From Lacinutrix algicola (GTDB lineage: Bacteria; Bacteroidota; Bacteroidia; Flavobacteriales; Flavobacteriaceae), in the NCBI RefSeq assembly GCF_001418085.1, contig NZ_LIQH01000030.1:92325-156324 (forward strand): a stretch of 64,000 bases of DNA, read 5' to 3'. Within the stretch, counting starts at the first letter, position 1. Every line of letters starts with the position of its first letter. Of this stretch, positions 28,455-36,650 are shown piece by piece. The position numbers and the translations under genes were made by a program. Below the pieces are notes generated by a model, which was given only the letters and a program-made list of their open reading frames with translations, did no database searches and was not told the DNA's origin.

Positions 28455-29343
28455 GCGTTAAAATAATAGTTTTGTTCTTTATTATATAATTTAAATGTAC
28501 TGGTTCAGTAATCGATTTTATTGCTATTTCGATATCAGTGTGAGTAAATTTTCCTGTGTAAATTTGAGAAGTGTCTATTTGTGAAGCGTCAATAGTAATA
28601 TCGTATTGTCTCTCAAATTCGTTTAATACATTACTTAATGGAATGCTTTTAAATGTACTCATGCTATTAAGCCAATCTGGCTTAACATTAGAAATTGTAT
28701 TGTCGTTTTTTATTTTTCCGTTTAATGATAAAAAGGATTCACCACGATTAAGTTTAATTTTAGTAGCCTTATATGTTACTTCAACCAAACCTTCATAACA
28801 GGTAACTTCAAAATAATTAGAGCGCTGTTTTACATTAAACTGTGTGCCTAAAACTGTTACTTTACCAGTATTTGTGATTACATTAAATGTGCTTCCTTTT
28901 TTTACTTTAAAAAAGGCTTCTCCATCTAGTGTTACTTCTCTTTTTTTGTCCCAATCCTTTTTATTAAAAGAGATTTTAGATGATGCGTTTAAATTTACCA
29001 AAGATAAGTCGGGTAATTCTATATTCGCTTTTTGAGCAAAATCACTACTAAATTTAGTGTCAAGTGTTGTTGTGTAGTAGTATGAGCCAAGACAAATAGC
29101 CAAAACAGCAGCAACTTTTAATACTGGTTTAAACCAGTTTTTGTTAGCTTGTTTTTTATTCTCAATTTTTTCAGAAAGGATGTCAAAAGATTTATCTGTA
29201 TTAAAACTAGGTGCTTTATACTCTTCTGTATAAGTAGACAACTTAATTAAAGATTGATAATCCTCAAGAGCTTCGAAGGCTTTTAATTCTTGAGGATTCA
29301 AGTCTTTATCTAACCATTTTTTTATCAATTCTTCTTTTTCCAT
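28447..29343 (-). CDS. FecR-family anti-sigma factor, unit 2
   Basis: The ATG at 29343 gives 298 residues beginning MEKEELIKKWLDKD, the same length as the unit 1 protein. The in-frame ATG at 29355 lies almost on the predicted -10 element and would precede the transcription start, so it is rejected. The single membrane segment is AAVLAICLGSYYYTTTL (about residues 80-97), followed by the FecR domain (GTQFNVKQRSNYFEVTCYEG) and the C-terminal STN-like domain (YTGKFTHTDIEIAIKSITEP). It should sequester the sigma factor encoded just upstream and respond to the receptor encoded downstream. Confidence 0.92.
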   Translation of the reverse strand: MEKEELIKKWLDKDLNPQELKAFEALEDYQSLIKLSTYTEEYKAPSFNTDKSFDILSEKIENKKQANKNWFKPVLKVAAVLAICLGSYYYTTTLDTKFSSDFAQKANIELPDLSLVNLNASSKISFNKKDWDKKREVTLDGEAFFKVKKGSTFNVITNTGKVTVLGTQFNVKQRSNYFEVTCYEGLVEVTYKATKIKLNRGESFLSLNGKIKNDNTISNVKPDWLNSMSTFKSIPLSNVLNEFERQYDITIDASQIDTSQIYTGKFTHTDIEIAIKSITEPVHLNYIIKNKTIILTLE

Positions 29344-29349
29344 AACAAT

Positions 29350-29390
29350 CTTCATGTATAAGACAGGATACTTTTAAAATCTCCTACCCA
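29350..29390 (-). promoter_or_regulatory. Predicted ECF sigma promoter before fecR, unit 2
   Basis: On the minus strand this 41-base stretch matches 29987-30027 at 36 positions. It has GGTAGGAG, then the 20-base invariant part ending CCTGTCTTAT. The GTC within the -10 part resembles -10 elements of many ECF promoters. It lies 7 bases before the fecR start, predicting a nearly leaderless message. Confidence 0.72.
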
Positions 29391-29419
29391 TTGTAAAAAA
29401 ATATTTAATTTATATCGTA

Positions 29420-29935
29420 TTAAATACCATCAATCTCTTTTCGTAATTTCTTTAAAGCACCATAAATACGTTTTTCGACTGCTTTAGTACTAATGTCTAA
29501 AATTTCGGCAATCTCTTTGAATCTTTTACCTTCAGTTCTGTTCATTAAAAAAGCAATACGTTGAGGTTCTGTTAAATTCGCAATTGCTTTTTCTAGTTTT
29601 TTTCTATATTCATCTTCTTCCATTAAAAACTCTGGAGATTCATTAGAGTAGTTTGTTCGTTCTATTTTTGTGTGTTTTAAAACAACTTTTTGATGAGCAA
29701 CTTCGTTGAGCATTAAATTATTTGCAGTAGTGTATAAATAGCTTTTTGCTTTTCCAGGAGTTATTTTTTTACAGTTTTCCCATAATTTAATAAAAGCTTC
29801 TTGTGTTTTATCTTGTGGACTTAAGCGCTCACCAAATTTATAGTACAAAAAATCATGTAAGTTTTTTGAATGCTTTTTGTAAAAGACTTCAAAGCGCGAT
29901 TGCTCACATATATTTTTATAAAGATCTTTGTCCAT
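29420..29935 (-). CDS. ECF RNA polymerase sigma factor, unit 2
   Basis: The 171 residues align end to end with the sigma factor of unit 1. Region 2 carries DKTQEAFIKLWENCKK as there, while the next helix differs (AKSYLYTTANNLMLNE against AKSFLFTIGNNLMLNE), which could account for different -10 preference. Region 4 ends in the identical ISTKAVEKRIYGALKKLRK. The gene is divergent from the lipoprotein at 30098 and is separated from its fecR by 76 bases that hold a predicted target promoter. Confidence 0.95.
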   Translation of the reverse strand: MDKDLYKNICEQSRFEVFYKKHSKNLHDFLYYKFGERLSPQDKTQEAFIKLWENCKKITPGKAKSYLYTTANNLMLNEVAHQKVVLKHTKIERTNYSNESPEFLMEEDEYRKKLEKAIANLTEPQRIAFLMNRTEGKRFKEIAEILDISTKAVEKRIYGALKKLRKEIDGI

Positions 29936-29986
29936 AAGTTGGGAAAAGTTAGCTTATTTTTCTCAAATATAATTTTTTTTAATTGG

Positions 29987-30027
29987 TGGGTAGGGAATTT
30001 TAAAAGTATCCTGTCTTATTATTGAAG
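29987..30027 (+). promoter_or_regulatory. Predicted ECF sigma promoter before the lipoprotein gene
   Basis: Matches the fecR unit 2 site (29350-29390, minus strand) at 36 of 41 bases, with 23 consecutive identical bases in the middle. GGTAGG is at 29989-29994 and CTGTCTTAT ends at 30019. It points toward the lipoprotein gene, leaving a leader of about 60 bases. Confidence 0.72.
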
Positions 30028-30097
30028 TTAATAATGAATTGCTTTGAAAAAGAAACATTAATTAAAATCGAACATTATGAAACCAACTTTAAGAATT

Positions 30098-32083
30098 ATG
30101 AATTTTAAAAAGCTCCTTTTTTTACCGCTTATTATTTTTGCATTAATACAGTCCTGTCAAACGGAAGAGACAGAGATTACAAACCCACCAGAAGAAGATA
30201 TTATTGAAGCTAATTCTACAATAGCTAATTTAATGAGTAAAACAACCTCTAATGATGGTTCTGTAGATAATATATTAGATTATGCCAATTGTTTAGAAGT
30301 CGTTTTACCTGTAACAATTGCGGCAAATGGAGTAACTATAACTATTGAAAGCTCTACAGATTATAACACTCTCGAAACACTTTTAGATGCTTTTGCAGAT
30401 GATGGAGACGAGATTGTTTTTACTTTTCCTATTACCGTAACTTTAAATGATTATACCGAAATAGTAATTAATAATCAAGCAGAATTAGAGACTCAAATAG
30501 AGTTATGTAATGGAGAAAATGAAGATGATGATGACATAGAATGTATAGATTTTCTATACCCAATAAGTGTTTCTATTTATAATTCTAATTTTCAAGTTAC
30601 GGAGACAGTTGTTATTGAAGATGATGAAACACTATACAATTTTGTTAACGATATAGAAGGAGGTGTTTTAGCAAGTTTAAATTTTCCTATTACAATGGTT
30701 TTAAGTAATGGTAATACTGTAATTGTTAATAGTAATCAAGAGTTAGAAGCAGCAATTACAGATGCAGAAGATAATTGTGATGAAGACGATGATTACGATT
30801 GGAATGATGATGATTTTGAATGTTCTGAAGATGCTATAGAGTTAGTGCTTGTAGAATGTCTTTGGGATATTGCAATAACTAGTCCTTCAGGATTAACGAG
30901 TTATGAAGATGCTGAGTTTACTTCAAATGGAGTTCTTAATAATCAATTTGGAGGAGATTGGTGGTTGGAAGTTGCAAACGGAGAGATTATATTGAATATA
31001 GATACTAATTCGGCTCCTTTAACAGGATCATGGGTTTTTGCAGAATGCACTAATGATGAATTAGTTTTGATAAATGGAAACCAAACTATGGTTTTAGAAC
31101 AAGATTGCGATTCAAATAATCCATTTGATTGTTTTGAAGATGCAGATGCCGAAATTAGTGCTTGCGATGGTGATATAGTTGATGGTTTTGCAGAGTTTGA
31201 TTTAACTACAGGTTTTCCAAATTGTATTTTACCTGCTATATCTACGATGTCATATCACGTAACAGAATCGGATGCAGTTGCAAACATGAATTCAATTGCT
31301 ACACCAAGTAATTTTATAAATACAGTAGTGAATTTACAAACGATATATGCTCGTGTAGGATTAACTACAAATCCTGATGCTTATGAGGTGTATCCAATTA
31401 CATTAATTGTTAATGACTGTTGTGATAATCCAGGTGTTTTGTTAAACGATTTAATAATTTATATGCCTTTTGCAGAAGAAGCTCACGATTTAATAAGCGG
31501 TTTTAATGCACAAAGTATCACAAATACATTTATAGAAGATAGAAGCGGGAACTCTTTGTGTGCTATGGCATTTACAGGAAATGATACATTTGAAATACCT
31601 ATAAATGGAGATAATCAACTTATTCAGGGAGACAGCTTTTCTATTAGCGTTTGGTTTAAAATGCAAAACACAGATGCTGGAGATTTAGAGATGATCTTTA
31701 GGTCACCAGGAAATGCAACTCAAGGATTTCAGTTGGGAGTTTACGATTTAAATACACCATTATTTTCTGATAATTCAAATTTTAATCTTTGGGATAACGA
31801 CTGGAATGGTGAGGTTGATGTAGAATGGGTAAATACAGATTGGCATCATCTAGTTGTAACAGTAGATGCTAATAACACCGTTAAACTATATAGAGATGGA
31901 ATACAAAGAAATGTTACCGAAAACTCAACTTTAAATATTGGTTCTCAGCCAGCAAGTGCATATATTATAGGAGAAGGTTTTGTTGGGCATTTAGACGATT
32001 TAAGAGTTTATAAAAAAACACTTAACCCAAATGAAGTAAACACATTATTTACTTTGAATGGAGAATGTTATAACTGCTTATAG
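30098..32083 (+). CDS. Multidomain surface lipoprotein with LamG domain
   Basis: The ATG at 30098 gives a lipoprotein signal peptide MNFKKLLFLPLIIFALIQSC with the lipidated Cys20; the in-frame ATG at 30077 would add seven residues before it. Domains in order: two tandem repeats of about 85 residues (about 60-145 and 146-245; compare CLEVVLPVTIAANGVTITIE with CIDFLYPISVSIYNSNFQVT), each ending in acidic stretches; a beta-rich segment (about 246-350); a CDD-type repeat (ISACDGDIVDGFAEFDLTTG to NLQTIYARVGLTT) homologous to repeats in the adhesin at 59997; and a LamG/concanavalin-like domain (about 455-655, with DSFSISVWFKMQ and DWHHLVVTVDANNTVKLYRD). The layout suggests a cell-surface binding protein. 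It is probably controlled by the sigma factor of unit 2. Confidence 0.85.
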   Translation: MNFKKLLFLPLIIFALIQSCQTEETEITNPPEEDIIEANSTIANLMSKTTSNDGSVDNILDYANCLEVVLPVTIAANGVTITIESSTDYNTLETLLDAFADDGDEIVFTFPITVTLNDYTEIVINNQAELETQIELCNGENEDDDDIECIDFLYPISVSIYNSNFQVTETVVIEDDETLYNFVNDIEGGVLASLNFPITMVLSNGNTVIVNSNQELEAAITDAEDNCDEDDDYDWNDDDFECSEDAIELVLVECLWDIAITSPSGLTSYEDAEFTSNGVLNNQFGGDWWLEVANGEIILNIDTNSAPLTGSWVFAECTNDELVLINGNQTMVLEQDCDSNNPFDCFEDADAEISACDGDIVDGFAEFDLTTGFPNCILPAISTMSYHVTESDAVANMNSIATPSNFINTVVNLQTIYARVGLTTNPDAYEVYPITLIVNDCCDNPGVLLNDLIIYMPFAEEAHDLISGFNAQSITNTFIEDRSGNSLCAMAFTGNDTFEIPINGDNQLIQGDSFSISVWFKMQNTDAGDLEMIFRSPGNATQGFQLGVYDLNTPLFSDNSNFNLWDNDWNGEVDVEWVNTDWHHLVVTVDANNTVKLYRDGIQRNVTENSTLNIGSQPASAYIIGEGFVGHLDDLRVYKKTLNPNEVNTLFTLNGECYNCL

Positions 32084-32125
32084 TTAAAATATAGTTTTTT
32101 GTTAAGTTAATTATTAGCAATACAG

Positions 32126-32155
32126 AAAGGTTACTAAATTTAGTAACCTTTTTTT
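32126..32155 (+). terminator. Intrinsic terminator after the lipoprotein gene
   Basis: AAAGGTTACTAAA and its reverse complement form a palindrome without a gap, followed by a run of T to 32155. Confidence 0.88.
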
Positions 32156-32201
32156 ATGGAATTATTTGTATCCGAAACTTCGTAAATAAGCTTCAAATTC
32201 C

Positions 32202-32209
32202 TATTTTTG
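32202..32209 (+). promoter_or_regulatory. -7 box for ffh
   Basis: TATTTTTG fits TAnnTTTG; transcription would start near 32214, about 20 bases before the chosen ffh start. No TTG lies at the right distance, so only the -7 part is supported. Confidence 0.5.
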
Positions 32210-32233
32210 TGCTTCTTAAAAACAGAAAAAATT

Positions 32234-33562
32234 ATGTTTAATAATTTAAGTGAAAAGTTAGATAAAGCGCTACACGTACTAAAAGGTCATGGAAGCATTA
32301 CAGAAGTTAATGTAGCCGAGACTTTAAAAGAAGTACGACGTGCACTTTTAGATGCCGATGTTAACTTTAAAATAGCTAAAGATTTTACCAATCGCGTAAA
32401 AGAAAAAGCATTAGGAGCTAATGTATTAACAACATTACAACCAGGGCAATTAATGGTTAAAATCGTTAAAGACGAATTAACCGAGCTTATGGGAGGAGAT
32501 GCTGCAGGTATTAACCTTTCTGGGACTCCAACAGTAATTTTAATGTCTGGTTTACAAGGTTCTGGTAAAACAACATTTTCTGGAAAATTAGCAAATTTCT
32601 TAAAAACTAAAAAAACAAAGAAACCTTTATTAGTTGCTTGTGATGTTTACCGTCCAGCAGCCGTAGATCAATTACATGTAGTAGGAGATCAAATAAAAGT
32701 AGATGTTTATAGCGATAAAGGTAATACAGATCCAGTTGCCATTGCATTAGCAGGTATCGCACATGCAAAGGAAAATGGACATAATGTGGTAATTATTGAT
32801 ACAGCTGGTCGTTTAGCTGTAGATGAAGCCATGATGACCGAAATATCGAACATACATAAAGCTATCGAGCCTCAAGAAACGCTATTTGTAGTGGATTCTA
32901 TGACAGGTCAAGATGCTGTAAATACAGCAAAAGCCTTTAACGATGTCTTAAATTTTGATGGTGTAATTCTAACAAAATTAGATGGTGATACTCGTGGTGG
33001 AGCTGCGATTTCTATTAAATCTGTAGTAAACAAACCAATTAAGTTTATTGGTACAGGTGAGAAAATGGAAGCTATAGATATTTTCTATCCTTCACGTATG
33101 GCAGATCGTATTCTTGGAATGGGAGATGTTGTATCTTTAGTTGAAAGAGCTCAAGAGCAATTTGACGAAGAAGAAGCAAGAAAAATACAGAAGAAAATTG
33201 CTAAAAACCAATTCGGATTTGATGATTTCTTAAAGCAGATTCAGCAGATTAAGAAAATGGGTAATATGAAAGATCTTGTAGGCATGATTCCTGGAGCAGG
33301 AAAAATGATGAAAGATGTTGATATAGACGATGATGCTTTTAAGCATATTGAAGCGATTATTCATTCTATGACTATTCAAGAAAGAACTAATCCTTCAGTA
33401 ATTAATGCAAGTCGTAAAAAGCGAATTGGAAAGGGATCAGGAACCTCTGTAACACAAGTAAATCAACTTTTAAAGCAGTTCGACCAAATGAGCAAAATGA
33501 TGAAGATGATGCAAGGTGGAAAAGGAAAAGCAATGATGAATGCAATGAAAAACATGAAGTAA
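32234..33562 (+). CDS. ffh: Signal recognition particle protein Ffh
   Basis: Ffh binds signal sequences on nascent chains and delivers ribosomes to FtsY and SecY. I start at ATG 32234 (MFNNLSEKLDKALHVLKGHG, 442 residues); a longer frame begins inside the -7 box. Domains: N (1-90), G (about 95-295, GLQGSGKTTFSGKLANFL, DVYRPAAVDQL, DTAGRLAVDEAM, TKLDGDTRGGAA) and the methionine-rich M domain (about 310-442), which ends KMMQGGKGKAMMNAMKNMK. folD follows after 67 bases. Confidence 0.97.
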   Translation: MFNNLSEKLDKALHVLKGHGSITEVNVAETLKEVRRALLDADVNFKIAKDFTNRVKEKALGANVLTTLQPGQLMVKIVKDELTELMGGDAAGINLSGTPTVILMSGLQGSGKTTFSGKLANFLKTKKTKKPLLVACDVYRPAAVDQLHVVGDQIKVDVYSDKGNTDPVAIALAGIAHAKENGHNVVIIDTAGRLAVDEAMMTEISNIHKAIEPQETLFVVDSMTGQDAVNTAKAFNDVLNFDGVILTKLDGDTRGGAAISIKSVVNKPIKFIGTGEKMEAIDIFYPSRMADRILGMGDVVSLVERAQEQFDEEEARKIQKKIAKNQFGFDDFLKQIQQIKKMGNMKDLVGMIPGAGKMMKDVDIDDDAFKHIEAIIHSMTIQERTNPSVINASRKKRIGKGSGTSVTQVNQLLKQFDQMSKMMKMMQGGKGKAMMNAMKNMK

Positions 33563-33629
33563 TTTCTGTTTTTTAATTTATAATATAAAGTTATACTCGA
33601 TAAAGGCAACCAATTAAAGTAATACAATA

Positions 33630-34514
33630 ATGACTATACTTGACGGTAAAAAAGTAAGTAACGATATTAAAAACGAAATCAAAGCTGAAGTTGATAAAAT
33701 GAAAGCTAATGGCGAAAAAGTACCGCATTTAGCTGCTGTTATCGTTGGTAATGATGGCGCAAGTTTAACTTACGTTGGTAGTAAAGTTCGTGCATGCGAG
33801 CGTGTTGGTTTCGAGTCTACAATGGTGCGTTTATCTAACACAACAAGCGAGGTTGAATTATTAGATAAAATTGAAGAATTAAATAATAATGATGATATCG
33901 ATGGTTTTATTATTCAATTGCCTTTACCAGAGCAAATAGATACTCAAAAAGTATTAATGGCTGTAAACCCAGATAAAGATGTTGATGGTTTCCATCCAAT
34001 GAATTTTGGTAAAATGGCATTAGATATGTCTACTTTTATTCCTGCAACACCATTTGGTATTTTAGAGTTATTAGATAGATATAATGTAGATTCCAAAGGA
34101 AAACATACTGTAGTTATTGGCCGTTCTCATATTGTTGGAAGACCAATGAGCATATTAATGGGAAGAAAAGGATTTCCTGGTAACTCTACAGTAACACTAA
34201 CACATAGTCACACTAAAAACATTACACAAATTACATCTCAAGCAGATATTATTATTTCGGCATTAGGAGTTCCTAATTTCTTAAAAGCAGAAATGGTAAA
34301 AGATGATGCTGTAATTATAGATGTTGGTATTACACGTGTACCAGACGAATCACATCCAAAAGGTTATGTAATAACTGGAGATGTAGATTTTGAAAATGTA
34401 AGTAAAAAAGCAAGTTTTATTACACCAGTTCCTGGTGGAGTAGGACCTATGACAATTGCAATGTTATTAAAAAATACATTATTAGCAAGAGAGCGTCACA
34501 GAGCAAACGTCTAA
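33630..34514 (+). CDS. folD: Bifunctional methylenetetrahydrofolate dehydrogenase/cyclohydrolase
   Basis: FolD interconverts 5,10-methylene-THF, 5,10-methenyl-THF and 10-formyl-THF with NADP. Its 294 residues are the usual length. The catalytic lysine and tyrosine are in LTYVGSKVRACERVG (about residues 49-63), followed by GFIIQLPLPEQID, VDGFHPMNFGKM, the Rossmann domain with VVIGRSHIVGRPMSILMGRK and the C-terminal signature PVPGGVGPMTIAMLLKNT. A terminator lies behind it. Confidence 0.97.
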   Translation: MTILDGKKVSNDIKNEIKAEVDKMKANGEKVPHLAAVIVGNDGASLTYVGSKVRACERVGFESTMVRLSNTTSEVELLDKIEELNNNDDIDGFIIQLPLPEQIDTQKVLMAVNPDKDVDGFHPMNFGKMALDMSTFIPATPFGILELLDRYNVDSKGKHTVVIGRSHIVGRPMSILMGRKGFPGNSTVTLTHSHTKNITQITSQADIIISALGVPNFLKAEMVKDDAVIIDVGITRVPDESHPKGYVITGDVDFENVSKKASFITPVPGGVGPMTIAMLLKNTLLARERHRANV

Positions 34515-34561
34515 TAGATTATAAAAAGAACTCATTTTAATAGTTTCTTTTATTTCAATAT

Positions 34562-34602
34562 AAAATCGAATTGTAACTCATGTTATAATTCGATTTTTTT
34601 TT
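34562..34602 (+). terminator. Intrinsic terminator after folD
   Basis: AAATCGAATT pairs with AATTCGATTT, the stem continuing into the loop with AAC/GTT, followed by nine or more T. Confidence 0.85.
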
Positions 34603-34669
34603 AAGTTCAACCAGAAGTGATTCAAATTTATTATTAATCGTTTTAAAATTCATTAAGTATATTCGTAAC

Positions 34670-35395
34670 GTGATTTTTTCTAAACTTAATTATATTGGCT
34701 CCGTAGAAATAGGAAGCCTTCAGCATATTATTCCAATTGTAGTTGCTTTAGTTTTTGCAACTATTCTAATATGGTTCTCTAAAAACAGATTTAATAATAA
34801 GCAAAAAGAGCTTGTTTTTAAAGGTATAGGTCTTTTTGTGTCTTTAACAGTTTTAGTATTTCATGCAAATCTTATTATAAAAGGAAACTATTATCTAGTA
34901 ACAGATTTGCCATTGTTTCTATGTAGCTTTATGGCGCTTTTTATTTTCCTTTTTACCAATAGTAGAAAATATTGGCTTTTCGAAATTTTATTATTTTGGA
35001 TTATAGCAGGAACTTCTCAAGGTGTAATTACGCCAGACATTTCGGTAGGTTTTCCAAGTTTAGATTACTTTCGTTATTGGATAGCACATTTAGGGTTAAT
35101 AGTTGTTATTTTTTATGCGATTTTTGTTTTTAAAATGAGACCAACATGGAAGAGTATGTTTAAGTCTTTTTTAGCTATACAAGTGTATATGCTTGCTATT
35201 TTTTGTGTTAATTATCTTTTAGATGCTAATTATTCTTATTTAAATAAAAAGCCGAATTCAGCATCTGCTTTAGATTATTTAGGAGATTGGCCAACGTATT
35301 TAATAGTGGTTGAGATGATTTTAATCCCTTACTTTCTAGTTATCTATTTGCCTTTTTTTATTGCTGATAAAGCTAAAAAACTATTTAGCAAATAA
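34670..35395 (+). CDS. Integral membrane protein, TIGR02206/YwaF-like
   Basis: A 241-residue protein with about seven hydrophobic segments (for example [18 protein letters not shown] at about residues 19-36 and [15 protein letters not shown]). The pattern of short loops and the motif [20 protein letters not shown] near the end match the TIGR02206 family of unknown function. The start is a GTG at 34670; no ATG gives a better N-terminus. Its 3' end overlaps the convergent gene at 35381-35803 by 15 bases. Confidence 0.72.
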   Translation: MIFSKLNYIGSVEIGSLQHIIPIVVALVFATILIWFSKNRFNNKQKELVFKGIGLFVSLTVLVFHANLIIKGNYYLVTDLPLFLCSFMALFIFLFTNSRKYWLFEILLFWIIAGTSQGVITPDISVGFPSLDYFRYWIAHLGLIVVIFYAIFVFKMRPTWKSMFKSFLAIQVYMLAIFCVNYLLDANYSYLNKKPNSASALDYLGDWPTYLIVVEMILIPYFLVIYLPFFIADKAKKLFSK

Positions 35396-35803
35396 CTGAC
35401 TTCTATCTTTAAAGGCTTTAAACTCTAAAGCATTATCTGCAGGATCCTTAAAAAACATTGTTGCTTGTTCTCCAACTAAGCCTTCAAAACGAATGTATGG
35501 TTCTATAATAAACTTAATGTTTTTAAGTTTTAGGTCTTCCGCGAAAGCGTGAAAACTATCCCAAGGTAAAACAACACCGTAATGCGGAACAGGTACATGT
35601 TTACCATCCACAGTATTGGTTTTAGTTTCTTCTAAAGATTGTTCTTTATAATGGATAACTAATTGATGTCCAAAAAAGTTAAAATCTATCCAATGGTCAC
35701 TACTTCTACCTTCTTCACAGTTTAAAATGTCGCGATAGAATACACGACATTCAGCTAAATTATGAACAGGAATAGCAATGTGAAATGGCGATAATTGTGA
35801 CAT
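35381..35803 (-). CDS. VOC-superfamily (glyoxalase-like) protein
   Basis: The 140 residues form one paired beta-alpha-beta-beta-beta unit: [20 protein letters not shown] at the N-terminus with the first metal-ligand type His8, and [18 protein letters not shown] with a Glu near the C-terminus. It resembles the dioxygenase/glyoxalase superfamily; substrate unknown. It ends inside the last codons of the convergent membrane protein gene, sharing 15 bases. Confidence 0.78.
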   Translation of the reverse strand: MSQLSPFHIAIPVHNLAECRVFYRDILNCEEGRSSDHWIDFNFFGHQLVIHYKEQSLEETKTNTVDGKHVPVPHYGVVLPWDSFHAFAEDLKLKNIKFIIEPYIRFEGLVGEQATMFFKDPADNALEFKAFKDRSQLFAK

Positions 35804-35824
35804 AATTTATAACGTTAAATAGTA

Positions 35825-36634
35825 TTACTCTTTTCTTCTATTAATAGAATGAATTTTGTTTGTTTCTTTAGTTTCTGTAGGCTTGATATCTTGTTTAGAT
35901 TCTTTATAGTGCTTGTCTGAATCTACTAAAAGCATGTTTAAAGTCTTTAATTCATCAGCAGTAAATTCACGGTATTCACCTACAGGGACATCAAGCTTAA
36001 TATTCATAATTCGAGTACGTTTAAGCGAGGTAACTTCGTAAGTTAAATATTCGCACATACGTCTAATTTGTCTGTTTAAACCTTGTGTTAGAATGATACT
36101 AAAAGTATGAGAGTCTATTTTTCTAACCGTACATTTTTTAGTTGTTTTATCTAGGTCTTCAAGATAAATACCTCCTGCCATACGTTTAATAAACGTTTGC
36201 GATATTGGTTTGTCTACGGTTACAATATATTCTTTATCATGATTATTACTTGCACGTAAAATTTTGTTTACAATGTCTCCATCGTCTGTAAGGAAAATTA
36301 AACCTTCACTCGGTTTATCTAATCTACCAATAGGAAAAACACGTTTTGGATATTTTATATAATCAATAATATTGTCTTTTTCAACACGAGTATCGGTTGT
36401 GCAAACAATACCTACAGGTTTATTAAAAGCGAGATATACAAAATCTGCTTTACGTTCTGTAATCGATTTACCATCGACTTCTACAACATCGTTTTGGGTT
36501 ACTTTTGTTCCTAATTCTGGAACAGATCCATTAATAGTTACACGTCCTGCATCTATAAGTCTATCTGCTTCGCGACGTGAACAATAACCTGCTTCGCTGA
36601 GGTATTTATTAAGTCTAGTAAGTTTTTCTTCCAT
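35825..36634 (-). CDS. rluF: 23S rRNA pseudouridine synthase, RluF-like
   Basis: The protein has an N-terminal S4 RNA-binding domain (MEEKLTRLNKYLSEAGYCSR, residues 1-60) and a pseudouridine synthase domain with the catalytic Asp in GRLDKPSEGLIFLTDDGD (about residues 98-115) and the C-terminal LTQGLNRQIRRMCEYLTYEV. The close match to RluF/RluB-type enzymes makes U2604 of 23S rRNA a likely target; the symbol is therefore tentative. A lysine-rich tail of about 40 residues follows. A -7 box (TAACTTTG) ends 4 bases before its ATG, suggesting a leaderless message. Confidence 0.85.
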   Translation of the reverse strand: MEEKLTRLNKYLSEAGYCSRREADRLIDAGRVTINGSVPELGTKVTQNDVVEVDGKSITERKADFVYLAFNKPVGIVCTTDTRVEKDNIIDYIKYPKRVFPIGRLDKPSEGLIFLTDDGDIVNKILRASNNHDKEYIVTVDKPISQTFIKRMAGGIYLEDLDKTTKKCTVRKIDSHTFSIILTQGLNRQIRRMCEYLTYEVTSLKRTRIMNIKLDVPVGEYREFTADELKTLNMLLVDSDKHYKESKQDIKPTETKETNKIHSINRRKE

Positions 36635-36638
36635 AATG

Positions 36639-36646
36639 CAAAGTTA
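36639..36646 (-). promoter_or_regulatory. -7 box at the rluF start (leaderless candidate)
   Basis: TAACTTTG on the minus strand matches TAnnTTTG exactly and ends 4 bases before the ATG at 36634. It lies between the stop of the upstream hydrolase gene and rluF. No TTG was found at the expected -33 distance. Confidence 0.45.
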
Positions 36647-36650
36647 CAAT

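Noticed and set aside
29353..29355. Upstream ATG for fecR unit 2
   Set aside because: It lies next to the predicted -10 element, and the ATG at 29343 gives the same length as the paralogue.
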